This document shows, piece after piece, positions 62,438-64,000 of a DNA stretch of 64,000 bases. A program made the position numbers and the translations under genes. Location: positions 310,001-374,000 of the forward strand of contig NZ_JACHEN010000001.1 of the NCBI RefSeq assembly GCF_014205875.1, in the 5' to 3' direction. The DNA comes from Anaerosolibacter carboniphilus. Lineage in GTDB: Bacteria; Bacillota; Clostridia; Peptostreptococcales; Thermotaleaceae. Within the stretch, counting starts at the first letter, position 1. Every line of letters begins with the position of its first letter. A model generated the notes under the pieces. The model saw only the letters and a program-made list of their open reading frames with translations. It was not told where the DNA came from and searched no databases.

Positions 62438-64000
62438 CTAAGATTGGTTCAAGATTTCCATATATCCTTTTAATGCATCAGAAACAGGTACATTGATATA
62501 TAAAGGTGTTTGATAGGATTGGTTACCATAGGGGCCTCTAATGTAAAAGTCTACATAGATCGGCATTCTTTCATAGCTGTATTGGGAAGTTTCACTTATG
62601 GATAACAACTCCTTAAGAATTTCTGGGTCCCTTATTTCTACAGTGTTTGAGTCATTAACAGCCTTCCCGTTTTTAGCTAGCTGTACTCTTGTGACTTCTT
62701 TTCTTAAGACAGCATATTCAATATCTTTGGGCAGCAGTACTAAGTTTTCATAATGGCCGTTCTCGTCAAGCCATGAGATCATAGATTCAAAACCCTTACG
62801 GAAACCATAATGGTAATATTTATCGTTGCTGTCTGCAATTTGTATATAAACATAATCACTGCTTTGTGCACTCATCTCTTCAAAGGTCATAGAGCGAACT
62901 TCCTCTTGGAAAAGAGCGATAAACTCCCGCATTCCAGGGCTGTCTGCTAAAACCAGCGGTTTTTTAGATGTACGGTTATCACTGATTTGAATCCACTTAA
63001 TATCTTCTGGCTTTTGTGCTACAATTGGATATTTTATTTTTTTATACTCCATGGATTCGTAGATTGGTTTTAGCAAAGGCCCGTACTGTTTCTCGTTGAT
63101 GGTATATTGACGCACCTGGTATTTTCCGTTTTTAAGTATATATACGATATAAGGTGTAGGGCCGCTGACTTTTTGTCTAGGCTGCTGAATGAGTTGAGTA
63201 TGAAGCGCCATAATATTTTTTATGTTTTCAGGATTGCTAAAGAAGGAATTCGCTTCATGGTGCATATCTTTATATTTTGGATCGGTAGCAGGATCCTCAC
63301 TGGTCCAAATGTCTGTGTAATAGCCGAAGTAAACCTTCTCTACCTCATCTAATTCCGGTATATGTTGAACATAACCGAAGACATCTACTTGAATGCTTAC
63401 CAACAGAAGGGAAACTACTGCTACATATGTAAGATATCCTTTATAAGTATGCCAAACCCTGAAGGATTTCTGCATTAATATCTCCGCAACCCCATAGGCG
63501 AACAAAGAACTCAATAGGTACCCTACTAAGGATACAGATAGGGAACCTTCTGAGATACTTCTAAAATATAGTCCACCCAGCAGCATACCGCAAGTGGTTA
63601 CGCCATATTTAAAAATAGGGCGGAAGGAGGTAAAAGCAATAATATCACTGGCCGCTTCCAGTTTTCTTTTTTCATAGGCATAGCCAGCGGCTGCAAAGAA
63701 CAATAAGGCAATGATCAAATACCCAAGGACATCTTCTACGGAAAGAAAGGGTATGGCTGCGCGATTATCAAATAGAACAAACCAGGGAAGTTTATCGAAA
63801 AAAGGATCATAACCGCTGCTGCTGCTAAATCCGTATAACCAGGCGGCAATATTCTCTTTAAGAAGCATATAAATTCCTACTGGCAGCAGATGTAGAATAT
63901 AGGTAAAGGCAATATGGGCAACAGAGTTGCCTGTAAACATTCCTACAAAGACAGCCATAGAGAAAAATAAAATATTAAAAAGTGTCGTTAATCCCATCCA
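62438..64000 (-). CDS. Large membrane protein with extracytoplasmic C-terminal domain (partial)
   Basis: At least 520 residues; the frame is open at the last base of the window, so the N-terminus is missing. The visible part has about seven helices in the first 230 residues (KENIAAWLYGFSSSSGYDPF lies in a loop), then a soluble C-terminal domain of some 290 residues with ISYKWIQIS-like strand-rich sequence and repeated DUF6449-like motifs (KYPIVAQKPEDIKWIQISDN). I recall proteins like this as permeases of GntR/ABC-2 operons in clostridia, tentatively DUF6449. Role unproven: no ATPase is in view because the window ends. Confidence 0.6.
   Translation of the reverse strand, partial: WMGLTTLFNILFFSMAVFVGMFTGNSVAHIAFTYILHLLPVGIYMLLKENIAAWLYGFSSSSGYDPFFDKLPWFVLFDNRAAIPFLSVEDVLGYLIIALLFFAAAGYAYEKRKLEAASDIIAFTSFRPIFKYGVTTCGMLLGGLYFRSISEGSLSVSLVGYLLSSLFAYGVAEILMQKSFRVWHTYKGYLTYVAVVSLLLVSIQVDVFGYVQHIPELDEVEKVYFGYYTDIWTSEDPATDPKYKDMHHEANSFFSNPENIKNIMALHTQLIQQPRQKVSGPTPYIVYILKNGKYQVRQYTINEKQYGPLLKPIYESMEYKKIKYPIVAQKPEDIKWIQISDNRTSKKPLVLADSPGMREFIALFQEEVRSMTFEEMSAQSSDYVYIQIADSNDKYYHYGFRKGFESMISWLDENGHYENLVLLPKDIEYAVLRKEVTRVQLAKNGKAVNDSNTVEIRDPEILKELLSISETSQYSYERMPIYVDFYIRGPYGNQSYQTPLYINVPVSDALKGYMEILNQS

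Noticed and set aside
1-64000. tRNA, rRNA, transposase, integrase or prophage genes
   Set aside because: None was recognised by eye on either strand; hairpin repeats alone do not indicate an active element. A tRNAscan and a profile search would be needed to exclude them fully.

Overview
The window looks like a chromosomal segment of a low-GC, spore-former-type Clostridia (Alkaliphilus or a near relative is my guess from the mix of families; no rRNA or marker gene in the window proves it). Supporting signs are the AT-rich intergenic DNA, strong GGAGG ribosome sites with frequent TTG/GTG starts, lipobox lipoproteins, a T-box leader, CBO0543-type membrane proteins and the general clostridial style of the transporters. 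I saw no tRNA, rRNA, CRISPR array, transposase or prophage genes.

Layout. 0-9 kb: the end of a PepD-type dipeptidase, a truncated peptide-binding protein, a TetR-controlled RND efflux operon (lipoprotein adaptor plus pump) with two matched operators, a decayed PEP-utilising enzyme, a hypothetical protein and a papain-like (YiiX-type) protein. 9-19 kb: a response-regulator remnant, a T-box leader ahead of a methyltransferase, an MFS pump behind a leader-peptide attenuator, a double GNAT acetyltransferase, twin CBO0543 membrane proteins, and a MarR-MATE unit followed by a second MATE pump. 19-23 kb: a TetR gene and a GC-richer two-gene ABC exporter. 23-28 kb: an M20 amidohydrolase, an AraC regulator and a DpaL-YgeY diaminopropionate degradation pair. 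28-31 kb: nitroreductase, flavodoxin-like protein and a divergent HxlR regulator.

30-36 kb is a minus-strand operon: solute-binding lipoprotein, ATPase, permease, U32 peptidase and class III aminotransferase. 36-42 kb holds a heterodimeric ABC exporter, a YkuK protein and a RimK-like ligase. 42-46 kb holds a chemoreceptor, a MarR gene, a frameshifted epoxyqueuosine-reductase-like pseudogene and a block of short palindromes. 46-49 kb holds a HAD nucleotidase and a pair of DUF606 membrane proteins divergent from a Crp/YeiL-like regulator. 49-54 kb holds a TetR gene divergent from a probable rifamycin phosphotransferase (rph) and an SstT serine/threonine transporter. 54-64 kb holds a nucleotidase, small unknown proteins, a transporter/OsmC/small protein/M20 amidohydrolase operon, an NhaC antiporter, a PuuD-like amidohydrolase and a large membrane protein that runs off the end.

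Two themes tie the window together. First, it is dense in drug-export and drug-modification genes, and most have a visible dedicated control element: palindromic operators for several TetR/MarR regulators, and a leader-peptide attenuator. Second, it carries a dispersed family of hairpin repeats (seven copies between 9.4 and 30.3 kb, all in one orientation), and several gene remnants mark past deletions. I found no large unknown defence or mobile system. The most interesting items are the repeat family, the T-box in front of a methyltransferase, the MFS attenuator, and two unusual operons (ABC/U32/aminotransferase and transporter/OsmC/M20).
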